From assembly GCF_029667115.1 (NCBI RefSeq), contig NZ_JARUIU010000001.1, positions 434,001-498,000 of the forward strand: DNA of 64,000 nucleotides. Direction: 5' to 3'. Below the pieces are notes generated by a model. That model was given only the letters and a program-made list of their open reading frames with translations. It was not told the origin of the DNA and did not search any database. Of the stretch, positions 1 to 6,437 are shown piece by piece. Origin of the DNA: Jeotgalibacillus sp. ET6 (GTDB lineage: Bacteria; Bacillota; Bacilli; Bacillales; Jeotgalibacillaceae). The position numbers were made by a program, and so were the translations under genes. Every line of letters starts with the position of its first letter. Position 1 is the stretch's first letter.

Positions 1-564
1 AGTAAGTGGAGAATGAAAGCGCATGGCTCTTATTTCAGCATTTTCAAAATGCAGACCAAGCATTTTTCTCATCAGGCTTGCCCCATGATACAAATGTGAG
101 ATTGAAATAGTTGCTTCGGTTACCTCTCCAAGCATTCCGGAATTGATAACAGCAAGTCGTGCGACATTTGTTGGGTGAAGATGATATTGTTCGGCTACCT
201 GCACTTTCGCTTTTTTTACATTAAGTTTTTTATACAGCATCCGTAATTCAGGCAAGCTCGACCCGGGAGGAGTTTCTGTTAATACCGGTATGCCCAGGTC
301 TGCTAGTTGAAGCAAATACCCCGCGCATACGGAAGCGCTTACAGAAATCACGATAAAATCCGGCTGCTCTTTTTTTAAAAGCTCGTTTACATTAGGATAA
401 GCAGCAACTCCCCATTTTTCCTCCAGGGCTGCTGCTTTTTGTACGTCACGCACCACCATGCCTGCCGCCTTAAATCTTTCAGGAAGCTCACGTGCGATTC
501 TTAAGTAATAGCCCGCCCTGAAACTGGAACCGCCAATAATGCTAAATGAAATAGGTTTTGACAT
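1..564 (-). CDS. Gfo/Idh/MocA-type oxidoreductase, 3' end outside window
   Basis: Reading the minus strand from an ATG at 564 gives about 188 codons with no stop before the window edge, so the C-terminal half is missing. An AAGGAG ribosome site sits just upstream (around 576). The N-terminus reads MSKPISFSIIGGSSFRAGYY, a beta-alpha start with a glycine-rich nucleotide loop, followed by PDFIVISVS and LTETPPGSS. This is the layout of the NAD(P)-binding half of Gfo/Idh/MocA sugar dehydrogenases. The usual E-K-P motif at the end of that domain reads E-T-P here, so the catalytic lysine appears to be absent and the activity is uncertain. Substrate unknown. Confidence 0.75.
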   Translation of the reverse strand, partial: MSKPISFSIIGGSSFRAGYYLRIARELPERFKAAGMVVRDVQKAAALEEKWGVAAYPNVNELLKKEQPDFIVISVSASVCAGYLLQLADLGIPVLTETPPGSSLPELRMLYKKLNVKKAKVQVAEQYHLHPTNVARLAVINSGMLGEVTEATISISHLYHGASLMRKMLGLHFENAEIRAMRFHSPLT

Positions 565-628
565 TTTTACGTCTCCTTAGGTAAATAATTTAAATACTTT
601 AATATGTTAACAACAGGTTTATAGTAAA

Positions 629-961
629 TTATTTCACTCCTGGTTTATCAAATCTTCTAGTTAATAAAAATATCCACCAGAAAACCAAAAATATATAACC
701 GAGTAATGAATAGATCGCCCAAATTTCTCCCTGTTGTAATTGTTCAAACCAAAATTCAAGTTCATTCATATCAAGAGGTCTATCTGAAGTGCTGCTATTT
801 ATAAATCCAACGATAGGGATGGTAATAATAAATAGTACAGCTATTAGCGAATGTATGATCATTCTCTTTTTATAAAGACAAATTGCAGCAAATATAAAAG
901 TCAATGAGAAGATCAAGTAGTAGATTGTCCAAAACCAAGCAGGCAGCGTTTCCCAGTACAT
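629..961 (-). CDS. Small membrane protein of unknown function
   Basis: This 110-residue protein starts at an ATG behind a GGAGGTG ribosome site. It shows three hydrophobic segments: residues about 8-30 (WFWTIYYLIFSLTFIFAAIC), 36-54 and 82-100, the last rich in Trp and Phe. The loop between segments two and three is acidic (DMNELEFWFEQLQQGE). I recognise no family. It lies between an oxidoreductase and a phosphotransferase-like gene on the same strand but with gaps of about 65 and 90 bases, so co-transcription is uncertain. No signal peptide with a cleavage site is evident; it is probably a polytopic integral membrane protein. Confidence 0.6.
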   Translation of the reverse strand: MYWETLPAWFWTIYYLIFSLTFIFAAICLYKKRMIIHSLIAVLFIITIPIVGFINSSTSDRPLDMNELEFWFEQLQQGEIWAIYSLLGYIFLVFWWIFLLTRRFDKPGVK

Positions 962-1049
962 TCCAACACCTCCACTCGTAATATTTAATATTTTATGATA
1001 AATTTTTTACCCGGAACGGCATATGTTAGCCATGCCCTAACAAAATATT

Positions 1050-2069
1050 TTACTGTATAACGAGAGACTTTAGTTTTTCTCCCCGTTCTTGATACTTGAT
1101 CAAATGCCCGTTCAATTCCATTTGACCTCTTCCATCGTGTTCCTTTAATAGGTCCAATGTTTTTACCGTAAATCCCCAATTCATACAACCCGATAACCAA
1201 ACCAGGGACTGCAGCCGCACTAAATTTTCTTTATTCAGAAAATCCTCAGCCCCATAGCCTTTTAATAGGCTTTGAGCAAGTTTCGGAGACTCCGCATTAC
1301 TTCCTATTCCATACGGCCGTGCGTACCACTTTATAAGCCACGCCAGCCCTTCTATTCTGTCTGTATAGCCAATATGTTCAAAATCAATGATTCCGGTTAG
1401 GGCATCTGTTTCGTCCCATAGAATATTGAGCGGATTTAGATCGGACTGCATAATGAAATCAAAATTTGTGGCAGCTGACCGCTTTATATGATGTTCAGCT
1501 GCTTGTAAATAGGTGTGAAGCATAGATCTTTCCTGGACATCAATGGTGGAATCAGTCATTGCCGTTCTAATCATTTTAATAAATTTTTCATATCCATCGA
1601 TGTGGGAAACCTTAGGCAAAGATGCACTGTATGTACAAGTTATTTCATGATATCGGCGTACCATCTTCCCCATTTTATAAGCGACTTCTTCGGTACAATG
1701 AGTGATATGCCTCCCTTCCATCCATTCGAAAAGGAGAAACCGGTAAGCAGAATCTTTCCAGTTCACATGAATGTACGGATTTCCATCAACTGGTGGTTTG
1801 CGGCGCATAAAGGGGATCTCGTTTTCGTTTAAAAAATCACAAAACCTCATCTGTTCTGTAAGAACATTATCCGTCAATTCCCCAAATGCGGCATGATCAT
1901 AGCGTTTCAAGCCTATGAATCTCGCAGAAAATGTTTTATTTTCTAACTGAATTTGATAATGGTGATCTCCATGAAAATTTTCAGGCAGTTTTTTATACCC
2001 GTTTAACCTTTTCGAATCTTCTCCATATGCTTCAAGTGCAGTGCAAATCATACTTTCCTCATTGCGCAT
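1050..2069 (-). CDS. Aminoglycoside phosphotransferase-fold (APH) family protein
   Basis: The 339-residue protein has the small-molecule kinase fold of the APH/choline kinase/homoserine kinase II superfamily. The signature region around residues 205-230 reads FIMQSDLNPLNILW followed by GIIDFEHIGYTD, corresponding to the HxDxxxxN catalytic loop and the metal-binding DFE. The histidine two residues before the catalytic Asp is replaced by Gln, while Asp and Asn are kept. RFLLFEWMEGRHI matches the hinge preceding the C-lobe. The start ATG follows TAGGAGG. Bacillaceae carry several such proteins and few have known substrates; an antibiotic target should not be assumed. It stands alone, divergent from the tRNA-like RNA upstream. 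Confidence 0.75.
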   Translation of the reverse strand: MRNEESMICTALEAYGEDSKRLNGYKKLPENFHGDHHYQIQLENKTFSARFIGLKRYDHAAFGELTDNVLTEQMRFCDFLNENEIPFMRRKPPVDGNPYIHVNWKDSAYRFLLFEWMEGRHITHCTEEVAYKMGKMVRRYHEITCTYSASLPKVSHIDGYEKFIKMIRTAMTDSTIDVQERSMLHTYLQAAEHHIKRSAATNFDFIMQSDLNPLNILWDETDALTGIIDFEHIGYTDRIEGLAWLIKWYARPYGIGSNAESPKLAQSLLKGYGAEDFLNKENLVRLQSLVWLSGCMNWGFTVKTLDLLKEHDGRGQMELNGHLIKYQERGEKLKSLVIQ

Positions 2070-2118
2070 GTAACGCCTCCTAACAGCGACTTCTTAAAAG
2101 AATATACTTTTTAGCAGC

Positions 2119-2148
2119 TTCCCAACGTACATATTTAATCTGTATAAT
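2119..2148 (+). promoter_or_regulatory. Sigma-A-like promoter for the tRNA-like RNA
   Basis: TTCCCA (2119-2124; four of six matches to TTGACA) and a perfect TATAAT (2143-2148) are 18 bases apart. The predicted start near 2155 lies only about six bases before the 5' strand of the tRNA-like acceptor stem, which suits a primary transcript with a short 5' leader. Confidence 0.6.
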
Positions 2149-2160
2149 AAAGTACATCTC

Positions 2161-2353
2161 GCCTCTGTAGCTCAAGAAGGGAAGAGCGCCGTAAAACATT
2201 GTAGCCGCGGGTCGCAAGGCAAGGGTTTCAGAAGCACAGAAAAGCAAATGAGCTGAGACGGGTGAAATTCCCGTTGGTGAAATTCCGTAGGGAAGCGTGT
2301 TCCCCCTTGTCTATGCTTACGAAAGGAGTGCGGGTTCGAATCCCGTCAGAGGC
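2161..2353 (+). ncRNA. tRNA-like RNA with a ~115-nt replacement of the anticodon arm
   Basis: The ends form a perfect 7-bp acceptor-type stem, GCCTCTG (2161-2167) with CAGAGGC (2347-2353). TA and a GCTC/GAGC D-stem (2170-2173 with 2184-2187) follow, with a D-loop containing GGG. At the 3' side there is a T-arm, GCGGG-TTCGAAT-CCCGT (2330-2346). Instead of a 17-nt anticodon arm there are about 130 nt that begin as helix CGTAA/TTACG (2190-2194 with 2317-2321), continue with GGCAAGGG/CCCTTGTC (2218-2225 with 2304-2311) and enclose several hairpins. Two of these hairpins share the loop TGAAATT. No U33-anticodon-purine loop can be seen, so it is not simply a tRNA with an intron. CCA is not encoded. 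I do not recognise a group I core, a tmRNA tag frame or a Y-RNA core. It could be a novel tRNA mimic or an inserted, decayed tRNA. Confidence 0.7.
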
Positions 2354-2447
2354 TCTTTTATTCGTCTACTTGCACGATTTATCCTTCCTCTACTATCATA
2401 ATACAAAAAAGTTCCAGGCGGACAGTATTTAAAATGAATAAGTTAAC

Positions 2448-2480
2448 AAAAAAAGACGGATTCACAAATTGTGAACCCGT
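2448..2480 (-). terminator. Rho-independent terminator of the holin-like gene
   Basis: On the minus strand ACGGGTTCAC-aattt-GTGAATCCGT is followed by CTTTTTTT. It lies 36 bases past the stop codon of the gene at 2516. Confidence 0.85.
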
Positions 2481-2515
2481 TTCTTTGCATTGCTTCTTTT
2501 ACCCGGTAAATTGTA

Positions 2516-2794
2516 TTATTTTTTGGCAGTCCTTCCTCTTGTTTTACCCGGGCTTTTACTTCCCATTTCAAATAAACCGGTGGCACTGAGGCCGGCTATT
2601 CCCCCAGCCCATAGTCTCAGCGTTAGATCGAGTTCTGTTAGTGAAGCGGACAATAAACCGATCAAAAGCCCAACTGCCAGTGAAAGAAGCGGTATGTACT
2701 TTTTCGGTATGCGTACCAGCCGTTTAACTACTTCAATTAATCCCAGGATGACCGGTGACAGGATGGAAGCAAACATCAGCACTTCTGTCGGCAT
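2516..2794 (-). CDS. Phage holin-like small membrane protein (A118 holin type)
   Basis: The protein is 92 residues from the ATG at 2794, which has GAGAGG seven bases upstream; a TTG two codons earlier is possible. It has two hydrophobic segments, about residues 5-25 and 38-58, a basic turn (RLVRIPKKY) between them, a weakly hydrophobic third stretch WAGGIAGLSATGLFE, and a basic C-tail (GKTRGRTAKK). The pattern IPKKYIPLLSLAVGLLIG and GGIAGLSATGLFE fits Listeria phage A118-type holins. These make membrane lesions that release endolysin. No endolysin or other phage gene is next to it, so it is an orphan: a phage remnant or a domesticated membrane protein. It has its own terminator. Confidence 0.7.
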   Translation of the reverse strand: MPTEVLMFASILSPVILGLIEVVKRLVRIPKKYIPLLSLAVGLLIGLLSASLTELDLTLRLWAGGIAGLSATGLFEMGSKSPGKTRGRTAKK

Positions 2795-3181
2795 TGACAA
2801 TCCTCTCTCTTCCTTTAAATATTTTGTGATGAATAGGGCTTATTCATCTATATGCTCTCTTCCTGGTTTTACATGCTTCTTTGAAAATTTTTATCCTTTC
2901 CGCTCTTTCAGATGTTTTAGTTATCCCAAGTAGGAATACGGAGAATCTCTACGCTTTAACTTAAATGTTAATCATCCTTAAATCTAAACTGATTAATAAT
3001 TAACTAAGGTTTACTAAAATTAATTAATATGATTTATTTTGTTAACTCGTTAGTTAAAACTATTAATCTGTTAACCTTTTGTTAACTAACGTGTTTTTTG
3101 TAAACTTTTTTAATTTACTTTATAAACTAAAAAGTGGTATTGTTAATTAAAATAATATATTCAGATTGCGCGGTGAAACAA
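2795..3181. other. AT-rich intergenic region, no gene found
   Basis: This gap of about 390 bases has no convincing ORF. The part from 2980 to 3130 is very AT-rich and holds many GTTAAC, TTAACT and AGTTAA words, listed separately as a possible operator region. The left part (2800-2980) shows nothing I can name apart from shadows of other frames. Confidence 0.5.
3041..3091. promoter_or_regulatory. GTTAAC-rich inverted repeats, possible operator for the LacI-type gene
   Basis: CGTTAGTTAA (3048-3057) and TTAACTAACG (3082-3091) form a perfect 10-bp inverted repeat 24 bases apart. GTTAAC also occurs at 3041, 3070 and 3081. LacI-family regulators often repress their own gene through palindromes; the gene starts about 90 bases downstream. 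The assignment is inference, because AT-rich DNA produces such words easily. Confidence 0.35.
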
Positions 3182-4183
3182 ATGAAGAACGAAAAAATTA
3201 CCCTTCAAACACTGGCAAATGAACTCGGTGTTTCGAAAGTGGCCATATCAAAAGCACTTAACGGCAAAAGTGGTGTGAGTGACACATTGCGTCAGAATGC
3301 CACTCAGCTTGCTCAAAAATTAGGCTATCCCCTTTCCGTAAATATTCCAGTGCCGGAAGAGCTTGAAAATAAAAAAATAATGATCGTGATGCACGAGCAC
3401 TCTTTTGGCCAAAAAGATTTTTCCTATCCGAATTTATATGGAGAGATCACGAAAAAAATTAATTTAACTGATCAGTACCAGCATGAGCTTTATCTTGTTA
3501 CTTCGGACATGATTCATTCAACTACTCTCCCTTTTGATTCACAGCATTGGGATGGCTGCTTCATTATTGGTGAACTGCCCGTATCGTATGTTCAAGCGAT
3601 TAAAAAAAATATTCCAGCCATTGTGCTGATTGATTTCTCCGTCTCCTCCCTGTCTATTGACTCTGTTGAAACCGAAAACTACCGTGCATCCTACCAGATG
3701 ACATCCTGGTTGATCGAACAAAACCATCGCAACCTTATCTTTGTGACTGATACGAATGAAACCCGCAGTATGAAAGATCGTTTCTTCGGTTTTTTAAGCA
3801 GCCTGGATCAGGCTGATCTCCTTCCCTCTTCTATTGATCACGTTAAACTGAATTGGGAACAGGATGTTACTATTGATCTGAATCATCTGCCTGATGCCTT
3901 CGTCTGTTCAAATGACCGTACAGCCATGATCCTTACAAATTACCTTCTTAAACACAACATTGCCGTACCCGATCAAGTGACCGTAGTCGGCTTTGACGAT
4001 ACCGCATACAGCACGATGCTTGATCCAGCAATTACAACGATGCAGGTCGATTTGTCAGAGATGGCAAAAGAAGCAATGAAGCTGCTGAAGGATCGTTTTA
4101 AACAGCCGGATCTTCCATCGCAAACCCGGTTGTTGTTTCCGCACCTGCTTGAACGGCAGTCACATGCGGGCAAAACAAGATAA
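3182..4183 (+). CDS. LacI/GalR-family transcriptional regulator
   Basis: From ATG 3182 the product is 333 residues: an N-terminal LacI helix-turn-helix (ITLQTLANELGVSKVAISKA then LNGKSGVS), a hinge, and a periplasmic-binding-protein-like sensor domain ending in DAFVCSNDRTAMILTNYLL and VTVVGFDDTAYSTM, both typical. A GTG at 3134 in the same frame would add 16 residues, but they are not family-like. The start at 3182 has only a weak ribosome site (GGTG). No sugar operon lies beside it, so ligand and targets are unknown; it may be autoregulated through the palindromes upstream. A strong terminator follows directly. Confidence 0.85.
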   Translation: MKNEKITLQTLANELGVSKVAISKALNGKSGVSDTLRQNATQLAQKLGYPLSVNIPVPEELENKKIMIVMHEHSFGQKDFSYPNLYGEITKKINLTDQYQHELYLVTSDMIHSTTLPFDSQHWDGCFIIGELPVSYVQAIKKNIPAIVLIDFSVSSLSIDSVETENYRASYQMTSWLIEQNHRNLIFVTDTNETRSMKDRFFGFLSSLDQADLLPSSIDHVKLNWEQDVTIDLNHLPDAFVCSNDRTAMILTNYLLKHNIAVPDQVTVVGFDDTAYSTMLDPAITTMQVDLSEMAKEAMKLLKDRFKQPDLPSQTRLLFPHLLERQSHAGKTR

Positions 4184-4203
4184 AAATGACAGGAACTCAT
4201 ACG

Positions 4204-4250
4204 AAAAAAAGCGGCATCTCGTTCAAATCGAACGAGATGCCGCTTTTTCT
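4204..4250. terminator. Bidirectional terminator between LacI-type gene and Y-family polymerase
   Basis: AAAGCGGCATCTCGTTC and GAACGAGATGCCGCTTT pair over 17 bases around the loop AAATC, with A-runs on the left and T-runs on the right. It serves the convergent genes on both sides. Confidence 0.93.
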
Positions 4251-4258
4251 TTTTACTG

Positions 4259-5542
4259 CTATGCTTTATGGCCGCCGATCAGGGTGGATCGATGAACGGC
4301 TGTTCCGGCAGGTGTATACGATACAGCGCGCAGAAGCGCTTTTGATCCATATTTGTTTCGGATGGAATCCATTACGTATCCGAGCTGAATCTGTTTTGCT
4401 TTTTTCTCATTAAATAAGTCCAGCTGCATGTTCGAATCGGACACAATTTTAGACAGCGTAATGCTGATTTGTCTGACAGTCCGGTCCTTTTCATAAAACT
4501 CGTCGAATAAAAGCAGGCACACAGCGTAAATTTCCTGTGTAATATTGGTGGGAACTTCTATACTCTTTTCCCGTGAAAAGCCTCCCCCGCCCTCATCCTT
4601 GCTGTAGCCGATGCCGAGTGAGATGGTTCTTCCTGCTTTTTTGGCGTCCCTCGCCCGCTTTGCCACATCCTCGCACATTTCTAATATGACATGCTTCACT
4701 TCTGTTGGATCTTTATAATCCCTCATTAAAATCTGGCTTTTCCCATAGCTGACCTGAACTTGCTTTTGCGTGACGGATGCACCCGACAAGTCACTGAGGT
4801 CGACTCCCCAGGCATGATAATATAACTGATTGCCCAAAATCCCAAATTCTTTTTCCAGAGCGTCGAGGCGGTGATTGGCCAGTTCTCCAATTGTAAAGAT
4901 TCCCATGCGGTTTAACCGTTTTTCAACCCGTCTGCCGATGCCCCACATTTCGGAAAGCGGCCGCACCGGCCAAAGCTTGGATTGAACATCGCTGTATTCC
5001 CAACGCGCTATGCCGCTGGGTGCTTTTTTACTTTCCAAATCGAGTGCGAGTTTGCTCATTAAAGGATTTGGTCCAATGCCGATCGTACAGTAGAGCCCAT
5101 ACTCCTTCATCATATCGTTTTGAATCATGTGAGCTATTTTTTCCGGGCTTCCCCACAGGCTTTCCACTTTATCCAGCCGCAAAAAAGATTCATCTACGGA
5201 ATAGGTGTGGACGAATTCCGGCGGCACGTACCGCCAGTATAATTTTGTGATTTCAACAGACATCTGCATAAAGTGACGCATGTTTGGGTTCACAATATGA
5301 ATCCCTGCATTGCGCGGAATTTCATAATGCCTCGAGCCCGTTTTTATATTAAAGTCCTTCTTCAGCATAGGAGAAGCCGCGAGCACCACGCTTCCGGATG
5401 CTTCGGTGTTTCCTACAACCGCCAGATAGCATGTTAAAGGATCGAGCTTCATTTCCACGGCTGCACAGCTTGCATAAAATGATTTCATGTCAACACAGGC
5501 ATAAACACGTTTGGGATATATTGAATAATCCATCTTCTTCAC
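4259..5542 (-). CDS. Y-family DNA polymerase (UvrX/YqjW type)
   Basis: The 427-residue protein carries the Y-family palm motifs VDMKSFYASC (about residue 17, first metal-binding Asp) and YSVDESFL (about 114, catalytic Asp-Glu). Helix-hairpin-helix text follows (LSEMWGIGRRVEKRLNRMGI), then a little-finger domain. These polymerases copy damaged DNA. Length and sequence fit the Bacillus YqjW/UvrX subgroup rather than housekeeping PolY1. The upstream neighbour at 5549 is a YolD-like protein, six bases away, the standard partner. A LexA box lies upstream of the pair, so both genes are expected to be SOS-induced. Confidence 0.93.
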   Translation of the reverse strand: MKKMDYSIYPKRVYACVDMKSFYASCAAVEMKLDPLTCYLAVVGNTEASGSVVLAASPMLKKDFNIKTGSRHYEIPRNAGIHIVNPNMRHFMQMSVEITKLYWRYVPPEFVHTYSVDESFLRLDKVESLWGSPEKIAHMIQNDMMKEYGLYCTIGIGPNPLMSKLALDLESKKAPSGIARWEYSDVQSKLWPVRPLSEMWGIGRRVEKRLNRMGIFTIGELANHRLDALEKEFGILGNQLYYHAWGVDLSDLSGASVTQKQVQVSYGKSQILMRDYKDPTEVKHVILEMCEDVAKRARDAKKAGRTISLGIGYSKDEGGGGFSREKSIEVPTNITQEIYAVCLLLFDEFYEKDRTVRQISITLSKIVSDSNMQLDLFNEKKAKQIQLGYVMDSIRNKYGSKALLRAVSYTPAGTAVHRSTLIGGHKA

Positions 5543-5548
5543 CTTTTC

Positions 5549-5899
5549 TTAAAGAGGAATAATTTCATCCAGATTCATTACACTAAGAAGATTGTTAAAT
5601 GAAATAATGTGTTCCTTGTGCTTCTCATCGTAAATCCGGTAATGTCTGTTGTGGTAGTCAATGAAGTGGACATACCCTCTTATTTGCGTAATGGCTTTGT
5701 TATGAAAAATTTTAAATTCAGAGAAAAAATTATATTCCATCGCTGCGAGGATGCTTTGTTCGTTTTCTTCGACCTGCTGTTCATCTAAAATCGGCTTTGG
5801 AACCTGTTTGTACTCTTCTTTTGCTTCGCTTAATAATTGAGCAAATTCAGGCAGTATCATTGCAGACTGCCATTTAAGATCTCCCCTGTCACGGTTCAT
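5549..5899 (-). CDS. YolD-like protein, SOS-regulated partner of the Y-family polymerase
   Basis: The 116-residue protein begins MNRDRGDLKWQSAMILPEF, which matches the YolD family start (RGxxKWxxxMxxPE), and ends in the short beta-rich domain with QIRGYVHFID and HIISFNNLLSVMNL. YolD-like proteins sit before uvrX-type polymerases in Bacillus and are thought to act like UmuD in modulating them; the exact role is not settled. It is the first gene of a two-gene unit, with the polymerase six bases downstream and a LexA box 66 bases before its start. Confidence 0.88.
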   Translation of the reverse strand: MNRDRGDLKWQSAMILPEFAQLLSEAKEEYKQVPKPILDEQQVEENEQSILAAMEYNFFSEFKIFHNKAITQIRGYVHFIDYHNRHYRIYDEKHKEHIISFNNLLSVMNLDEIIPL

Positions 5900-5956
5900 T
5901 TCAAGCTCCCCCTTTCTTTTTCTGCCTTTTTGTACTCTTTGTCTTTTCCCTATACT

Positions 5957-5983
5957 GTATTATAGAACAAATGTTCGTAAAAT
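5957..5983 (-). promoter_or_regulatory. LexA (DinR) box overlapping a promoter
   Basis: GAACAAATGTTC (5965-5976) has perfect GAAC and GTTC half-sites with the Bacillus spacing of four. On the minus strand it sits directly against a TATAAT -10 (TTCTATAATACAG). Repressor binding would block the yolD-like/polymerase operon until DNA damage. Confidence 0.88.
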
Positions 5984-6195
5984 AAACCACTATATAAAAA
6001 ATAATCTTTTTTTGTCCTTAAATCTTTCAGCCAGTCCTGCCATATTTTGCTTGAGGAAGAAGGCGCTTTTTATCTGTAAAAAATACCCACGACTACTTAT
6101 GTGAAAAGCGGGGTATAAAAAAGAATGCCATTCATCTTGTACCTGGCGCTTAGCTTTCTTTATTAAATAAGGAGAGCTGGGTGGGAGGTGATGAG

Positions 6196-6387
6196 ATGAG
6201 TAAACTATATGGAATTGAGAAATTAATTGAGTATCTTGCATCAAAAAACTACCCCCTTTCTGATGAGAAGATTCGCACTCTAATCCATAAAAAAATAATT
6301 CCTCATCAAAACCCGGTTAAAGGCATGTATTCATTTGATATGAATCATATTGACTGGTGGGTAAATGAACAACGATCAAAAAAGTGA
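6196..6387 (+). CDS. Small winged-helix DNA-binding protein (excisionase-like)
   Basis: The 63-residue protein starts at ATG 6196 right behind a textbook GGAGGTGATG site; the ORF can be read five codons further upstream but those lie in the ribosome site. The order is a helix (IEKLIEYLASKNY), a second helix with a turn (SDEKIRTLIHKKIIPHQ), then a wing ending FDMNHIDWWVNEQR. This is the layout of MerR-like/HTH_17 excisionase folds, whose last motif is typically F-D-x-x-x-I-D-x-W. No mobile element is attached, so its targets are unknown. A terminator follows seven bases after the stop. Confidence 0.7.
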   Translation: MSKLYGIEKLIEYLASKNYPLSDEKIRTLIHKKIIPHQNPVKGMYSFDMNHIDWWVNEQRSKK

Positions 6388-6392
6388 ACAAT

Positions 6393-6420
6393 AAAGCCCC
6401 GCTTTTATTGCGGGGCTTTA
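6393..6420 (+). terminator. Rho-independent terminator after the small DNA-binding gene
   Basis: AAAGCCCCGC-ttttatt-GCGGGGCTTTA, immediately before the ribosome site of the next gene. The T-run is short (TTTAT), so partial read-through into the SGNH hydrolase gene is possible. Confidence 0.7.
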
Positions 6421-6437
6421 TCCATGCGGAGGTTTGT

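Noticed and set aside
985-1200. 71-residue minus-strand ORF overlapping the phosphotransferase-like gene
   Set aside because: It overlaps the end of a better-supported gene in another frame, has no ribosome site and no family resemblance.
2255-2300. Cobalamin riboswitch
   Set aside because: GGTGAAATTCC and GGGAA resemble pieces of it, but the B12 box is missing and no gene follows on that strand for 800 bases.
2161-2353. tRNA with a group I intron
   Set aside because: The insert is too short, the conserved core pairings of group I introns are not seen, and the helix after the D-arm does not lead to a U33-type anticodon loop.
2490-2933. 147-residue plus-strand ORF opposite the holin
   Set aside because: It is antisense to the holin gene, begins without a ribosome site and shows no domain.
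5990-6244. 84-residue minus-strand ORF
   Set aside because: It overlaps the start and ribosome site of the excisionase-like gene and has no ribosome site or motif of its own.
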